From Akebia trifoliata (lineage: Eukaryota; Streptophyta; Magnoliopsida; Ranunculales; Lardizabalaceae): 64,000 bases of DNA. The stretch covers positions 12,747,611-12,811,610 of the forward strand of contig CM030716.1 in the NCBI GenBank assembly GCA_017979445.1, read 5' to 3'. The translations under genes and the position numbers were made by a program. Positions within the stretch are counted from its first letter, which is position 1; every line of letters begins with the position of its first letter. Positions 1-9,361 of the stretch are shown piece after piece. The notes under the pieces are model-generated. The model saw nothing but the letters and a program-made list of their open reading frames with translations, was not told the origin of the DNA and did no database searches.

Positions 1-217
1 TAAGTGCTTGGTCACATCTCATTTTAGTTTCAGGATACATGTCCAAGTTGACGATGCTTAGACATTGTCTAGTGTTAGTAAGCATCTGATCTGACCAAAA
101 ACATTATGTTTTTAATGAGTAAAATTGTGGGTATAATTGTAGCAACATTAACTACTAGGATTCTAGTCAATTTTGTAATAGAAAGGTTTTCACTGTTAGA
201 AATGTTTTTTAAATATA

Positions 218-300
218 AATTTGTTAGGTGCCAGAACAGAGCTTTCCCACCTTCTTATTTGGGCTTACCATTGGGGGTGGCTTATGTTGGCAAGATGATC
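218..300 (+). pseudogene. Possible LINE reverse-transcriptase fragment
   Basis: One frame reads CQNRAFPPSYLGLPLGVAYVGK and then stops. The core SYLGLPLG resembles the conserved block after the catalytic motifs in plant L1-like (LINE) reverse transcriptases, where a 'YLGLPLG' string is usual. Only about 25 residues can be matched and nothing LINE-like flanks them, so this would be a small relic next to, or inside, the gene-fragment cluster that follows. Chance resemblance is possible. Confidence 0.35.
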
Positions 301-384
301 TGAGCATCAATATTGCAGCTCTAATTACACTGTTTTAATTATCATCCTGATTATGCTGTTGAACCACGCTCTTTCTATTTGCAG

Positions 385-1367
385 GGATTTTACAATCCCA
401 AATCTGCCTTCTGAATAGAAAGGCAAATCCACACAAGTATGTATGTTCCCTTGTTTCATTGTATTTCCCAAGTTTTCTATGTAGTTCTCATCATCAACCT
501 TTTATTCTTTCTTTACAAGCTTTATGGATTATCATTTTAATGTTTGTTCCTCAGACTTTCTCTGCTAAAGTATCTGTGTCTCTTTCTGTTTGTTTTGTGC
601 AACAGTCTGGTTATGGTGATGCTGGGGGTCTGTATGCACTTCAACCACAGGTTGGTGTTTCAGGCTACGTTCTGAACCTTTATACAAGTTTTCTTGTTCT
701 AAGTCCTAACTGTGCTATTTGGTGGTTGCTTTGTTGAATAGTCCAGACGTCCTCACGTCTTATCTCCCTCACATGTGGTTTACATGTGGCGCATGTGCAG
801 GGATTGGGTCCACCACTTGCATAGCCTACCTCCGTTATGTCCCAAGCCAGATATTTGTCCTATTTGATGGACCTAGTTATTCACTCTACCATCTATCGGG
901 AACTTTAAAAAAATATGGTGAGACCCTTAAGTCCCAAGCCAGATATTTGACTCATCGATTGAAGTTTTCCCCCCTTTTTTTGTGCTTTATTTTTTGTGGA
1001 AACATGCACATTCATTGAACTTTGTTGTTTATTCTCTAGATGGGTAATGCTACAGCCATCGCAGCTGCATTTGGAGGAGGGTTGCCTCCTGGGATAAGTG
1101 GTACTAATGAAAGGTGCACTGTCCTGGTTTCTAATCTAAACCCTGATGTAAGCCATTTCTTCTTCCTTGGAAGCTTTTTCTGTTCCTGTCACCTCATAGC
1201 CAACCACTTCTCCTTTTACTTACATCTCAGAAAATCGATGAGGATAAACTCTTCAACCTGTTCTCCATTTATGGGAACATTTTAAACTTCTTCGTAACAA
1301 GCCAGATCATGCTCTTGTTCAGATGGGAGATGGGTTCCAGGCTGAATTAGCTGTGCATTTCTTGAAG
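385..1367 (+). pseudogene. PTB3-like polypyrimidine-tract-binding protein, broken multi-exon fragment
   Basis: PTB proteins bind pyrimidine-rich RNA in the nucleus and regulate splicing. Four exons can be placed by plant-type splice sites: 385-436 (DFTIPNLPSE, stop, KGKSTQ), 606-650 (SGYGDAGGLYALQPQ), 1040-1147 (GNATAIAAAFGGGLPPG then TNERCTVLVSNLNPD) and 1231-1367 (KIDEDKLFNLFSIYGN, then KLLRNKPDHALVQMGDGF in another frame). They match the linker and third RRM of plant PTB3-type proteins in order. Exon 1 has an in-frame TAG where the family has Gln. The last exon changes frame near 1280, where the residues between 'GNI' and 'KLLRNK' are mostly missing, consistent with a 7-bp loss. RRM1, RRM2 and RRM4 are absent. 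The retained introns make it a genomic copy, not a processed one. The 389-bp intron at 651-1039 carries a short duplicated string (839 and 930). It sits upstream of a CACTA terminus and is probably captured cargo. Confidence 0.85.
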
Positions 1368-1786
1368 GTTCGACTTCATTTGTCTTTCTTCTTGCTTTGT
1401 AGGGATATTTATTGTTGTTATTGCATGGATATAGTTGTCATGGAAGTTGTACCAATGTTTTCAAATAAGTGATTGTGCATAGGTTTCACTGAAATCAATT
1501 TTCTTAAATCAAATTTTGTTTTATGGCATCTGTGAGAACTTCCTTGGAAACACTGATTGGCCTTGTCTTTATCTTTATGTTTGCTGAACAACTAAACCAA
1601 ACCATACAGAATTGATTTTTGATAATTAAGACTTGAACTTTAGTCCGAAACAAAATAGGGGTTGAATAATTGTCTATTCAAATAAATCTTTTATTCGTTT
1701 AAAAAACAAATATGTCTATGCTAGTACAATCACTTTTACCATCACTCTAACATGGCTTATCAATATTTATGATGTCCGTGCTCTAG

Positions 1787-1909
1787 AAAGTCTTCCCGCC
1801 AGTACTAGTGTTTGTCCAAAGCAAGGAACGTGCGAAGGAGCTTTACATGGAGTTGGTATTTGACGATATTAGAGTTGATGTTATTCATGCAGATCTTTCT
1901 GAGTCACAG
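1787..1909 (+). pseudogene. DEAD-box RNA helicase (RH57/Rok1/DDX52-like) single-exon fragment
   Basis: The exon reads [17 protein letters not shown], then [10 protein letters not shown], and ends at a good donor (CAG|GTAACC). In RH57/Rok1-type helicases, which act in 18S rRNA processing in the nucleolus, this is the start of the C-terminal RecA-like domain. The upstream side reaches an AG at 1785-1786 that could be the acceptor, but the residues before 'PPVLVFV' do not fit the family well, so the 5' edge may be damaged. The following exon of the family (residues around 'GVNCVINYDFP') is not found within the next kilobase. The piece lies 420 bp beyond the PTB-like exons on the same strand although the two genes are unrelated. 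Confidence 0.75.
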
Positions 1910-2940
1910 GTAACCTTCTACCCCTTTTTTATCAAGCAAGATTCATCCATAATATACTGCTGTAGTTTTTTTATCAAAAAATATGACATTAAAACAAAAA
2001 ATAGTTGTTTGAATTGGATATATCTGTTAAAAGTTATTATGTTACTTCATATAGCTGTTATCCACACTTTTTCTTGTGACTTCTATTGTGGAGCGTATGC
2101 ATGTAAAGCCTATGACACTGTCATCTCATTTTCCAAATATTCAGCTTGACATGTATACTAGTACAGTGTTTCATTCTAGAACTTAACTTGTCAAATTGGT
2201 TATGAAGCTAAGTAAATCATATATTATAAAATCACTTGAATCCCCTGAAGCTCTTCTTTTAGAAGCTTGAGTTGTAGAGGCTCTACAAGTACTCAAATAT
2301 GTAATTCAATGTACCGAAGCTCATTGGTGTCCTTCAAATAGTGGAGTGAATTTTCTCAGTTTTGAAGAAACCAAAACTAAAACAGAAGAGTTTACTTGCC
2401 TGTTTTTGGAGGTTTAACACTTTAACTACAACCATACTTCAATAACTTACTTAATATGATGTTTTTCTTATTATTTTTATTAGCTAAGCCACTTATTGGT
2501 TCCATCTTCACGATAATAGCAGATAAAGGATTCGTTGAAAGTGTGGGGTCTTTAGAAGAACGTCCATACCGTCAATAGTGCATAAAGGAGTTATCTAGTG
2601 GCTTGGCCTGACTATTTTTTAATTTCTATGAACATGATTTTTTATTCTCTTTCCAAGCTACTGCAGATTCGGTATGAAGTAGCAACTACCTTGTCCTTTT
2701 ATTCATGAAATTTGAGTAGTCCTTTAGTTTCTTGAGATTTTGTTTCATATTTTAGTGTGATTTTGGTAATAATGGAGATTTCTAACATGCAAGCTAATTT
2801 TATAGTGGAAAACATTTGTCATTGAATGGTCTTGTTAGTTATACTTACCTATCTTGATAAATGGCATTGGCTTCATAGTTACTGCAATTTCATGGTGTTT
2901 TAGGTTTTCTTCTGACATTGTTATCGTGCTTTCTTTTCTT
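1910..2940 (+). other. Intron-like or filler sequence, no gene recognised
   Basis: This AT-rich stretch follows the donor site of the helicase exon and is T-rich like plant introns. I see no further helicase exon, no strong inverted repeat and no open frame that looks coding. It may be retained intron of the helicase fragment plus unrelated filler. Confidence 0.4.
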
Positions 2941-3030
2941 AAGGTTTCCAAACCTAGACGTTTCCTAATGAGTAGATCTGGTTATGGGCGTAAAGGACAA
3001 GCAATTCTATTGCTAACCAATGGTGAAGTA
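2941..3030 (+). pseudogene. Possible Argonaute (AGO4-type) N-terminal exon fragment
   Basis: The frame reads SKPRRFLMSRSGYGRKGQAI then LLLTN. AGO4-clade Argonautes, which load 24-nt siRNAs for DNA methylation, have a similar run near the N domain: a basic Pro-Arg stretch, M-A/S-R, Gly-x-Gly-x-K/R-Gly, then 'LLTNHFKV'. Here the similarity ends at LLTN and the sequence continues as a Gly/Ser-rich run that does not match. A T-rich tract and an AG lie just before it, as at an intron end. The match is short, so this is tentative. If right, it is a third unrelated gene piece in the same orientation. Confidence 0.35.
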
Positions 3031-3239
3031 CTTGGGAATGGTAGCCCTGGTGGCAGTGGATCTCTAAATGAAAGACAATTGTGGTTTGTTTGCAGTATTA
3101 TGCGACATTTTGTAATTTCGATGGTGAAGTATTTACTAATTTTGAAAATTATGACTAATTGTAACTCTTTTTATCTATAAATGAATGTAATAGAGAACCT
3201 CAATGTTCTCTATTTGTGTTTATTTTGACTACGGTTAAT

Positions 3240-3593
3240 AGGCACGTAGAAAAAAAAATTTAAAAATTAAATTTTTGAAAAAAGTTAAGATATCGATTTA
3301 TAACCGATGTCTAAAGTTTGAAACTTAAAACATCAGTCTTATAGACATCGGATTTAAATCGAAGTCTCTGGTGTTATTTTTTGTGTTGTAGTTTCAGATT
3401 TGGAACGGGTTTTAACCGTTCCGAAGTGGGAGATCTGGAACGGTTTTTAACCGTTCCAAATGTTGAAATCTAGAACGGCTTTCAACCGTTTAAACTCATT
3501 AACGACGCCTCGATTAGAGACTGTTGATAAACCGTTTCATACTGGATTAGGAACGGTTATAAGCCGTTCCTAATTTCCATATTTGTTGTAGTG
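3240..3593. mobile_element. CACTA (En/Spm) transposon right terminus with subterminal repeats
   Basis: The segment ends in TTGTAGTG at 3586-3593, the inverse of the CACTACAA terminus of plant CACTA elements. Just inside lie four short palindromic repeats of the form GGAACGG..AACCGTTCC, at 3402-3422, 3437-3457, 3470-3491 and 3550-3570, plus an earlier pair around 3316-3352 built on ACCGATGTC / GACATCGG. CACTA elements typically carry clustered subterminal repeats that bind transposase. No matching left end is visible, so the element starts upstream of the window or has lost that end. The gene fragments between about 385 and 3030 would then be internal cargo. Confidence 0.7.
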
Positions 3594-4147
3594 CGCTTTT
3601 TGTCAATCTACAAATAACACACCAAAATGCAATGAGAATAAGACATCTAAAAGTCCACATATAAGGAATCAATGAAGCATGACCAACATGGTCATGATTA
3701 AATCAAGGACCAATCTAGGGAAGAAGGTAACCAAAAGGGAAGATTATTATTATTTTTTTTGTTGAAATTCTCATTTCAGTGCACTATTTATTTTGATTCT
3801 GAATAGCGAAAATTACAATTTTTTGAATTAAAATATTTCACTTAAAGCAAGGAAAAAGTTTCCTATTCCCACTTTAATTTTAGCTAATGGTTTAGAAAAT
3901 TCCAATTTACAAAAGAGTAAATATTTCTTCTGTTTTAAGTGAAATGTTCCAACCTCAATTAAAATATTTCACTTGAAAAAGAAGAATTTTCTTACCTATT
4001 TTATAGAGTAGAATTTTTTTACCATTTTAATTTTAATAAATTGTGAAAAAATGACCCTTCTATAAATCGTGTAAAAAACTTAATCCCGAACCCAACACAT
4101 TTATTAAATAGGTAACATTTACATATATATATATATATATATATATA
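3594..4147. other. Intergenic AT-rich sequence ending in an (AT)n run
   Basis: No gene or transposon is recognised. A string AATTAAAATATTTCACTT occurs near 3824 and 3958 and an inverted partial copy lies near 3934, so a small degraded inverted-repeat element may be present. The last bases (about 4121-4147) are a TA dinucleotide run that served as target for the MITE that follows. Confidence 0.5.
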
Positions 4148-4512
4148 GGAAATGTTCAGCAACAAACATTTTGACAAACATTTTGGCGAAACATTTTTCA
4201 AAATATGGGTTAGAGGTTTTGGAATGGGCTGATTTTTGGTGAGGATGATCTCTACGGTGAGGAGATCATCATCACCAAAAATCAGCCCATTCCATAACTT
4301 CTAACCCATCAAAAATGGTTTACAAAAAATGGACGGTCCATGATTTTTCAACTTGTAAACATGGGGCTAGAAGTTTTGGAATGGGCTGGTTTTTGGTTAG
4401 GATGATCTCCTCCCCGTAGAGATCATCCTCACCAAAAATCAACCCATTCCAAAACCTCTAACCCATGTTTTGAAAAATGTTTTGCCAAAATGTTTGTTGC
4501 TGAAAGGGACCC
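4148..4512. mobile_element. Hairpin-rich MITE flanked by TA dinucleotide runs
   Basis: The ends are inverted repeats: TTCAGCAACAAACATTTTG on the left (about 4155) and its complement on the right (about 4483-4503), continuing inward through CAAAACATTTTTCAAAA and the ATGGGTTAG motif. Inside are two long hairpins, 4205-4309 and 4361-4466, each built of arms containing GGAATGGGCTGATTTTTGG and its complement around a 'GATGATCTC...GAGATCATC' tip. The copy sits between two TA-repeat runs (4121-4147 and 4513-4525), fitting a TA-rich target. It has no coding capacity, so it would be moved by another element's transposase. Its superfamily is not clear from the ends. Confidence 0.8.
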
Positions 4513-4526
4513 TATATATATATATG

Positions 4527-4602
4527 GAGCGGTTTAGCAGCCCTAAAGTTTGCCAAACATTGTGCCAAACATTTTTCAAAACATGGGTTAGAAGCTTTGG
4601 AA
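4527..4602 (+). mobile_element. Truncated copy of the adjacent hairpin MITE
   Basis: The sequence repeats the left arm of the preceding MITE: a degenerate terminus, CAAACATTGTGCCAAACATT, TTCAAAACATGGGTTAGAAG and TTTGGAATG, then breaks off into a TA run. It has only one arm. It could be a separate truncated insertion or a partial duplication across the TA repeat at 4513-4525. Confidence 0.6.
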
Positions 4603-4789
4603 TGATATATATAAATTGTATCCAAAGCCTAGTACAAAACTACAAATCTCCACCTATGAAAAAATAATAGTAATAAAAAAACATTTTTCTACAAAAAAAA
4701 ATTAGATGACCAAAGTTCTTAGAATTTTGTCCTCTACATCGCCCTAGCATCAGATCATGTTTTTTATGCCCCAAGGTTTTATCCAACAA

Positions 4790-5075
4790 ATTTTATAAAT
4801 TGGGTTTAGAAATTTCAAAATGGGCTGATTTTTTATGAGGATGATCACTATGGTGAGAAGATTATCCTCACAAAAAATCAGCTCATTTCGAAACTTCAAG
4901 CCCTAGTTGACATGTTGAAGAATTATGGATCATTAATTTTTTGTAAATCACTTTTGACAGTGTTAGAATTTATAGATTGGGTTGATTTTTTGTAAGGATA
5001 ATCTCCTCACCATAGAGATCATCTTCACCAAAAATCAGCCTTTTTCGAAACTTCTAACTTTAGTTTACAAAACAC
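4790..5075. mobile_element. Old, diverged and inverted second copy of the hairpin MITE
   Basis: Two further hairpins, 4801-4912 and 4962-5058, use the same motif set (AATGGGCTGATTTTTTATGAG, GATGATC tip, complementary arm). The spacer between them (about 4905-4962) matches the complement of the spacer between the hairpins of the 4148-4512 copy, so this copy is inverted relative to it. It has many substitutions and its outer ends are poorly kept, so it is clearly older. Confidence 0.6.
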
Positions 5076-6289
5076 ATTGGATAAAATGATGATCACGATC
5101 TTGCCCTTATATAAACATATCACAACCCATAGCAATTAGAATTTTAATTAGTATGTCAAATAGAAAATTTCAAATATACCCTAATTAGATTTTAGGCAAC
5201 CCTTTAGTCAAAATTAAAATAGAAAAATATTTTTTTGACTAAGTAAGATTTGAAATCTTACTAAAGGTTTTTGGGCCCGCGTGGATTACCGCATTGGCAA
5301 TCCAACACAACAGCCTACTAGATTGCAAGGAAAAATTTAGATTCAAAAAAATTAAATTAAAAAATCAATTTTTTGCTTTTCGTCGAAGTTCTTAGAATTT
5401 CATCCTCTACAAGTCTGTCTCACCCGATCATGCTTTTTAGATGCCAACATGTGAGCCTAGGATCAAGCGTTAGTAAGATTTGATAACTTACTAAGTCAGG
5501 CTTTACAACTAATTCATTAAAAATGCCGTAAGTCTGTAGGGCTATCTGGGAGGTTTATCCACATTTATAAAATAAACAATTGTAATTATTGCGTACGCCA
5601 AAACGTCCTAATGAACATGCAGTGACATCTTTCCATGTTTGTAAACGTGAATTATATATCAATTTATAATATTCTTAAATTCAAAAAAAGTTACAAGTGA
5701 ATTTGTTTGCACTATGCCTTAGCTAATATGACTCGCCAGGTGGTATACTCAAATGACTCCATGACATGGACAAGATACTCAGATAAGATACTAAATTCTT
5801 CAAGAACATTTGAATTTGGTTTCAAAACTCGGTATTTCATGTCTGTCGTCCCTATGGATAGCCGCTTGACTTGGTCGAGTCATCATAAGCTATTTAACTC
5901 GGTTTACAATTACTTATTAATATTCAAAAATAATTATAATTTTTTAATAAAATCAGGTGGATTAGAAGATGCTCAAACATAAGATCATACCTTTATTTAG
6001 GTAACATATGTATAGTTAAATTATAAAAAAAAAATGAACTATTTTAAGCAAAATCGCACTTGAATTGGCAGAGTTTTACGGACTCGGCCGAGAATTTCAA
6101 AATATTGCGTGTGTTGTCGAAGAAGACAACGTGCGAGAGAATTCACATCAAATATCTCATTCATTCTTGAGCGATACTGAGATGACTCAGGGAAGTTATC
6201 ATCTTGACGTCGGATGAGATTTGAAATCATGAATTACTAGAGTATGTCCATACAGCACACTCATGATCATGTGTTCTCGATAAAATATA
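5076..6289. other. Intergenic sequence, nothing recognised
   Basis: There is one moderately long open frame (5707-5982) without any recognisable domain or coding signal. No terminal repeats stand out. The string TAGTAAGATTTGA(A/T)A and 'CTTACTAA' recur near 5240 and 5470, which may mark a small degraded repeat. Confidence 0.4.
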
Positions 6290-6567
6290 CACTATGTGAA
6301 AACTGAAAAATTCTACATGAAAAATCGACGGGCCAAGACCCATGAATTTTAGAAACTACAATTCAACGGCCTTGGACCATCATAATTGTGATGTTCCCTA
6401 GATTTGACGGCCTAAAGGCGTTGAATTTCTCTCACCCTTTATTAATTTGACGGTTTGGACCCGTTGGAAGAAAAAATTCGACAATGAAAAATTTGACGTC
6501 ATGGTCTATTAATTTTACAAAATTTGACAGTCTTAAGCCGTCAAATATGAGTTTTTTTCACATTGTG
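6290..6567. mobile_element. CACTA-type MITE (278 bp) with 3-bp TSD ATA
   Basis: The element begins CACTATGTGAAAA and ends TTTTTCACATTGTG, which are near-perfect inverted repeats. It is flanked by ATA on both sides (6287-6289 and 6568-6570), the 3-bp duplication expected for CACTA elements. Internally it holds repeated palindromic motifs of the type TTTGACGG.C..AAGCCGTCAAA (for example near 6398-6425, 6450-6470 and 6525-6546). It lies just beyond the intron side of the KAS I fragment. No transposase is encoded. Confidence 0.85.
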
Positions 6568-6647
6568 ATATCTACCGCAAAAGCACACATTTGATCTACA
6601 ATTCATCCATTGTATCTACAATTCATCCAATTAGGAGAAACAATGAC

Positions 6648-7060
6648 CTTAGAGAGATTATCACCGCCAAGGCTGGCATCTTCGATAGCCTTCTTGCCAG
6701 CAACAAGGCAATAGCGGAGGGTATTGTCGAGGCGATGATCATACTTGTTAGAAACGTAACCTTCAGATGAGAATCTCCTAATCTGGGCAGCGAAGCGGGT
6801 GGGAAATTTCGAAGCATCAAAGCCATCAATGAGAGTGATACCGCTTTCATCCGAGAGTAGACGATCATAATAGACATTAACATCGTTTCCGAAAACCGAA
6901 ACCAAACCCATACCAGTAATAACCACTCTCTTCTTCGGATTCTTCTCTCTCTTCGGAGCTGAAGCCGATATCACTAGAGGATATGATGCTTAGAATATTG
7001 TCTCTGGAGAGGCTCCAACGGAGAGACACGAAGCGTTAGTGATTGGAACATCATCTGCAT
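6648..7060 (-). pseudogene. Beta-ketoacyl-ACP synthase I (KAS I), broken 5' fragment
   Basis: KAS I elongates acyl chains from C4 to C16 in the plastid fatty acid synthase. From ATG at 7060 (minus strand) the frame reads QSLTLRVSPLEPL, like the start of KAS I transit peptides, then stops near 6990. A second frame, with an in-frame TAA just before it, carries SAPKREKNPKKR and VVITGMGLVSVFGND, then GFDASKFPTRFAAQIRRFSSEG and VAGKKAIEDASLGGDNLSK. These match mature KAS I up to an AAG|GT donor at 6648. The catalytic Cys-His-His residues lie downstream in the family and are absent. The fragment thus holds one exon with a frameshift and no later exons; a CACTA MITE follows 80 bp on. It keeps splice structure, so it is a genomic fragment. 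The reference protein needs more than 400 residues; about 130 are here. Confidence 0.85.
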
Positions 7061-9356
7061 GTTTAACAATGCCTCGATAGCTACAACTATAGAGCTACTT
7101 TGTTACTGCAAATCTTATTTTATAGTCACTTTGATCCACCACCTTGTCAGCAAATTTGTACACTTCACAGTAGTACCTAGACATGTGGCACAAATGACGT
7201 AGGTAATAAGAGAGAATTTCTCTCTCCTACCCTAAGTGGAAAAAAACGAAAAACAATTCTTGATCTGGGCAACTTGTAGAATGGGTTATCGCGGATGAAA
7301 TTCTATGAATTTAAAAAAAAAAAAGTTATTTTTACCATTGAATTTTAATTTTATATGAGTGTTCAATAGCCATCCATTTTCAAGGATCAAGTTCAAAAAA
7401 CTTTTTTTTTTTTTTTTTTTCAAATTTTCATTTTTTTTTTTAATATAAATTTTTTCAAAATGAATCGGAGCAGATTATATGCAAAATGCTCCTGACTGGT
7501 CTTATCTGGTAAAGGGGGTTTGAGTCGATAAAATCCTACAATACCATTTGACGGTTTCGGAGTTCAATGAGTTGCGGCAGGTCACGAGGATTCAAGCTCG
7601 GCTGGTGGCAGGAAATGCAATTGATGAAATCTAGAAATCTGCAGTGTTAGATTGCCAAAGTTGTTATTCATACGGCCCAAAGACCTTATTTATGATTTGA
7701 AATCTAAAAAAATAAAATTTCTAGGCAAAGACCTGATATCTCTAGCATTTCAAAAATAAGACTGAATTGTATGCACCCAGGGTTGAGGCTAGAAACCCTC
7801 CTCCCACAACTCAAACATTGCCATGTAAGCAATAATCGACCGAATTAATGCTTAAAATCTATCATTTTCAAAATTTCCGTGAATTGTGATTTACGAGGCA
7901 AGCATTGAGGTGTGAGAGGAGGGTTTCAATCGTCCACCCTAGTTTATACGAACCTGTCTCCAAAAATAATTGTCACTGCATTAACATAAAGGAAAACACT
8001 AGGGATTCCCAAGAAAAATATATCCCTTGGGAAAAGTCTATCAATCCCTAGAAGATTGGAACTGATATGTAGGAAATCTGTAATTTTTCTCAAACCTCAA
8101 TGGTCATGTTGATGAAGAGCCTAACCGTGGATTGAGGTTAGAAAAGTTTCTGTTGAGTCCAAATACTGAATGAGGTGGGTATGTCACAAGAGGTCCAAAT
8201 CAAGGTTCCAAAAATCTTTCGAATCATGTCAGTATTGTCCGTAAACAAGATACCATTACCAAGATTGTCTTCTTCTTCTTGATTGATTTATATAAAAAGT
8301 TCATATTAATCATCAAAGATATCGAGATGACACGTCGAACCATGGTCCAAACTCATAAACTCTCATAAAGATGTACATGATACCAAGATTTAAAACCATG
8401 GTCCAAACTCCAGCCAATGAGTTGGCTATATCACGAGAGAGAGAGATTATTGCGATGTTGTGGTCTCAACCAGTCTGCAGTTGGGACATCCTTTTAAATG
8501 CACTCTGACGTTTGGCATGGTATACTGGCAACTCAGTTTAGTAAAAAAATTCTTTCTTAATGCCCCTTCACCCTGATAAAACGTCAAACTCAAATCGTAG
8601 AGATTGATGATTCAAATCATTAAGATCAATTTTCTAGTCGTCGATCTCAACAATTTGGAAATTTTATCTGGTTCAAAGGACAAGATCTATGATTTGTATT
8701 GTTGATCTCAATGGTTGTAAAAGGTCAATCTCGACTATCGGAACATATATTCATCTCAATGATTAGATTTGCTGATCTTTACAATTCGAGTCATGGATCT
8801 CGAGGGGGCATTAAGAAGGACAAAGCTTGCGCAATGAACTATCAAGTTCGGCGAAAAAGTCAGGTGTTCTTTAAAATGAAATCCCTTCATCAGGGTTCAT
8901 CAAGTAATTTTTCCATCGTAAATTCTGACACAAAATGGGCCAACAGATTTATTGATAGAGTCCCACCTAACCAGAATGCATAAATTAGCTGCACAGAGTT
9001 TGTCCACCACAACTTTTTAAGAACATAAAGCAAGAGGGTTGGGATGGGAAGAGTAATACCAATTTCCTAAGGATCAGTATGTCAGCTTCGTCTGGGCACT
9101 CCAATTTTTATTCGCCACCCCTTTTATCTCTGTTCATACACGTGTCACAATGAGGTCCAATGATTGAGGCACCTGCATTGATGCCTGTTAGGTCGGGATA
9201 TAGGCTAGTTGAGTTGGCCATCTGTTTATAAATGTCAGGGGAAAAGAGTTTTATAAGATAATTCAATGTGCGTTTCACCAATGAAATAAGATTAAAGTGA
9301 CATGTCATACATTTTTTTTTTCTCTTTATCATAGATATCCCTACTCTCGTGTGAGA
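7061..9356. other. Intergenic sequence with poly-T tracts, no gene recognised
   Basis: The first few hundred bases lie upstream of the KAS I start codon and could include its old promoter, but no clear TATA box is placed. Poly-T tracts occur near 7401-7442. A 15-bp string CCATGGTCCAAACTC is repeated at 8340 and 8395. The open frame at 8699-8983 has no recognisable domain. An inverted-repeat element is listed separately. Confidence 0.45.
7778..7943. repeat. Imperfect terminal inverted repeat pair, candidate MITE
   Basis: The left arm (about 7778-7825) contains AGGGTTGAGG, GAAACCCTCCTCCCACA and CTCAAACATTGCC. The right arm (about 7897-7943) is its imperfect complement with GGCAAGCATTGAG, GAGGAGGGTTTC and CCACCCTAG. 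The arms are about 45 bp and the loop about 70 bp. I could not define a target-site duplication. Confidence 0.5.
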
Positions 9357-9361
9357 CTAAT

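Noticed and set aside
5707..5982. 91-codon open frame
   Set aside because: No domain, AT-rich composition like its surroundings, no conserved neighbour.
6623..6883. Second minus-strand open frame overlapping KAS I
   Set aside because: A shadow of the KAS I frame.
8699..8983. 94-codon open frame
   Set aside because: No recognisable domain or gene context; length is compatible with chance.
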